Positions 33,756 to 35,086 of a stretch of DNA of 35,086 nucleotides are shown here, piece after piece; position 1 is the first letter of the stretch, and each line of letters starts with the position of its first letter. The translations under genes were made by a program, and so were the position numbers. Source of the stretch: Bacteroidota bacterium (GTDB lineage Bacteria > Bacteroidota > Bacteroidia > Bacteroidales > FEN-979); contig JAPLDI010000024.1 of assembly GCA_026391795.1 (NCBI GenBank), positions 1 to 35,086 of the forward strand, given 5' to 3'. The notes under the pieces were generated by a model. That model saw only the letters and a program-made list of their open reading frames with translations. It had not been told where the DNA came from and did no database searches.

Positions 33756-33935
33756 GCTCCGAAAAATAGTTATATGACACAAAGTCACTAAGTCACAGAG
33801 TCACAAGGTCACAGAGTCACATGGTCACAGAGTCATAAAGGTTCAACAGGCTTATGCTGCAGATATTTATCACTTTGTGTTTCCAGGTGTCCTTGTGGCT
33901 TAGTGGCATTTCTTTGTTTTATTATTTTTCGGAGC
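33756..33935. repeat. 180-bp element with 13-bp inverted ends and octamer arms
   Basis: GCTCCGAAAAATA (33756-33768) and its perfect inverse TATTTTTCGGAGC (33923-33935) bound the unit. Inside the left end are seven 8-bp units of the form NNRGTCAC (33781-33836). The right arm (about 33871-33916), read on the minus strand, has degenerate octamers GCCACTAA, GCCACAAG, GACACCTG, GAAACACA, so the arms can pair into one long imperfect hairpin. No target duplication is evident. It fills the gap between the ammonia-lyase stop and the membrane-protein operon. Confidence 0.75.
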
Positions 33936-33966
33936 GGACTCTAAATTAGACGTTTAGCATCAGTTG

Positions 33967-35086
33967 TTATTCAAGACTTCCGACTACTTTTTCCACTTCA
34001 GTAAGGATCTCGCATGATTTAACAAGTTCCTTCATGGCATTGTGATCGGGGTACAGCGGGCGGTCGACTTCAAGGAATGCGACATGTTTCCTGATCACCT
34101 CCTTGGCTTTCGAAACACCTTTCCCGAAGGCATATTCCCTGAAATCAAGGGCCTGGGCTGCAGCCATGAGTTCGATTCCCAGGATTCCATAGGCATTGTC
34201 GAGGATCTGGAAATTCTTCAGGGCAGTATTCATTCCCATGGAGACAAAGTCCTCCTGGTCGGCGGCGGCAGGGATCGACTGGATCGAGGCCGGGGCTGAA
34301 AGAATGCGCTGTTCAACGATCTGCATGTCGGCGGTGTACTGGCTGAGCATGAGCCCGCTGAACATGCCTGCTCCCTTGGTAAGGAATGCCGGAAGCCCGA
34401 CACTCAGTGCGGGGTTGTTCAGCCTGTTCATGCGGCGTTCGCTCATCACGCTGACCATGGTGACCACGTAGCCGGCCATATCCATCGGCACCGATACGGG
34501 TGAGCCCTGGAAGTTGGCAACGGAAAGCTGCAGGTTTTCGTCGGGGAAAAAGATAGGGTTGTCGCCCACGCCATTCAACTCGATTTCTACCTGTGAACGG
34601 GCATAGGCAAGTGCATCATGCGCGGCCCCGATAACCTGGGGTGTTGAACGCATCGAATAGGCATCCTGTACCTTGCATTTCACTTTTCCTTCAACGAGAT
34701 CGCCCCCTGTCACACATTTCAGAATGGCGGCAGCACTGCGAACAGCCCCTTTGAACCCGCGGATTTCGTGAAGTTTAGGGCTGTATGGGCGCATGTTGGC
34801 CTTCATTGCTTCGAGCGACATGGATGCGGCAATTTCAGCCTGTTTCAGCCAGTTGTTGGCGTCAAAAAGGTAGAGCGCACTCATGGCAGTAAGCACATTT
34901 GAACCGTTGATGGTGGCCAGCCCGTCACGGGCCTGCAAACCGGGTACCGGTATTCCTGCTGCATCCAGGGCCTCTTTGCCCGACATCAGTTTTCCGCCGT
35001 AATATGCCTGGCCTTCGCCCATCATGAGCAGGGCGATCTGCGACATGGGGGCAAGGTCGCCGCATGCGCCAACCGAGCCTTTCTGG
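33967..35086 (-). CDS. HAL/PAL/TAL-family aromatic amino acid (histidine) ammonia-lyase, 5' end outside window
   Basis: Partial: about 373 C-terminal residues; the frame runs off at 35086, upstream of the apparent ATG at 35046, so that ATG is internal. The visible start QKGSVGACGDLAPMSQ is the MIO region, but the cofactor triad is Ala-Cys-Gly (codons at 35067-35059) where the family has Ala-Ser-Gly. Then follow NGSNVLTAMSAL, KVQDAYSMRSTPQ, GVGDNPIF, VANFQGSPVSVPMDMAG (Gln where histidases usually have His, as in phenylalanine/tyrosine lyases) and DQEDFVSMGMN with a Glu as in histidases. The mixed signature leaves the substrate open: His, Phe or Tyr. No hutU/hutI neighbour is visible. The repeat element 33756-33935 lies 31 bp past the stop. 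Confidence 0.85.
   Translation of the reverse strand, partial: QKGSVGACGDLAPMSQIALLMMGEGQAYYGGKLMSGKEALDAAGIPVPGLQARDGLATINGSNVLTAMSALYLFDANNWLKQAEIAASMSLEAMKANMRPYSPKLHEIRGFKGAVRSAAAILKCVTGGDLVEGKVKCKVQDAYSMRSTPQVIGAAHDALAYARSQVEIELNGVGDNPIFFPDENLQLSVANFQGSPVSVPMDMAGYVVTMVSVMSERRMNRLNNPALSVGLPAFLTKGAGMFSGLMLSQYTADMQIVEQRILSAPASIQSIPAAADQEDFVSMGMNTALKNFQILDNAYGILGIELMAAAQALDFREYAFGKGVSKAKEVIRKHVAFLEVDRPLYPDHNAMKELVKSCEILTEVEKVVGSLE

Noticed and set aside
33781-33836. Regular repeats that might be a CRISPR array
   Set aside because: Units are 8 bp and contiguous, with no spacers and no cas genes.

Overview
The window looks like chromosomal DNA of a member of the Bacteroidota, probably an uncultured Bacteroidales-like lineage. 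The signs are a SusC/SusD pair, a FISUMP-domain giant protein, the DUF3822-rsmD arrangement, the one-chain PurL, short or absent Shine-Dalgarno leaders, and several exact copies of the Bacteroidota -7 promoter box TAnnTTTG (TACCTTTG before trxB, amn and tRNA-Pro). The taxonomic rank below phylum is inference.

Left edge (1-2430): an accessory strip. It starts with what looks like the end of an IS21-type insertion element, followed by visibly AT-richer DNA with a truncated helical ORF, a papain/C39-like small protein and a decayed coding remnant. This strip abuts the 3' side of a tRNA-Pro(GGG) gene that has its own promoter and terminator. Beyond the tRNA lies a broken WGR/SMI1-KNR4 (SUKH) gene.

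Cell-surface block (2431-10578, minus strand): a coiled-coil lipoprotein and a 2360-residue secreted repeat protein with PKD-like repeats and a C-terminal FISUMP domain.

Housekeeping block (10682-25122): trxB, purL, an SDR oxidoreductase and two tandem paralogous acyl-CoA ligases on the plus strand; then amn-holA on the minus strand. Divergent from amn is a plus-strand cluster of a stand-alone HSDR_N nuclease-fold protein, an MgtC/DUF4010 membrane protein, DUF3822 and rsmD. rsmD has lost its SAM-binding motif I through an out-of-frame internal deletion. A strong bidirectional terminator closes this block.

Transport and envelope block (25187-33722): SusD- and SusC-like outer-membrane nutrient uptake proteins (minus strand, no enzymes attached), a predicted outer-membrane protein, a small exported protein, a repeat-rich gene-free stretch of about 790 bp, and a three-gene operon of small membrane proteins (DUF5684 plus two related four-helix proteins).

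Right edge (33967-35086): the C-terminal part of a HAL/PAL/TAL-type ammonia-lyase, cut by the window. The three residues that should form the MIO cofactor read Ala-Cys-Gly instead of Ala-Ser-Gly.

The most unusual non-coding signal is a recurring theme of 7- or 8-bp imperfect tandem repeats in the gaps just after genes (11631, 15388, 15463, 22473, 31672, 32226, 33781). Some are arranged as facing arms of large hairpins. One 180-bp unit is bounded by perfect 13-bp inverted repeats. Another is a 207-bp unit present twice, flanking five 11-bp iteron-like repeats. I find no CRISPR array, rRNA or prophage, and no defence system I can name with confidence.
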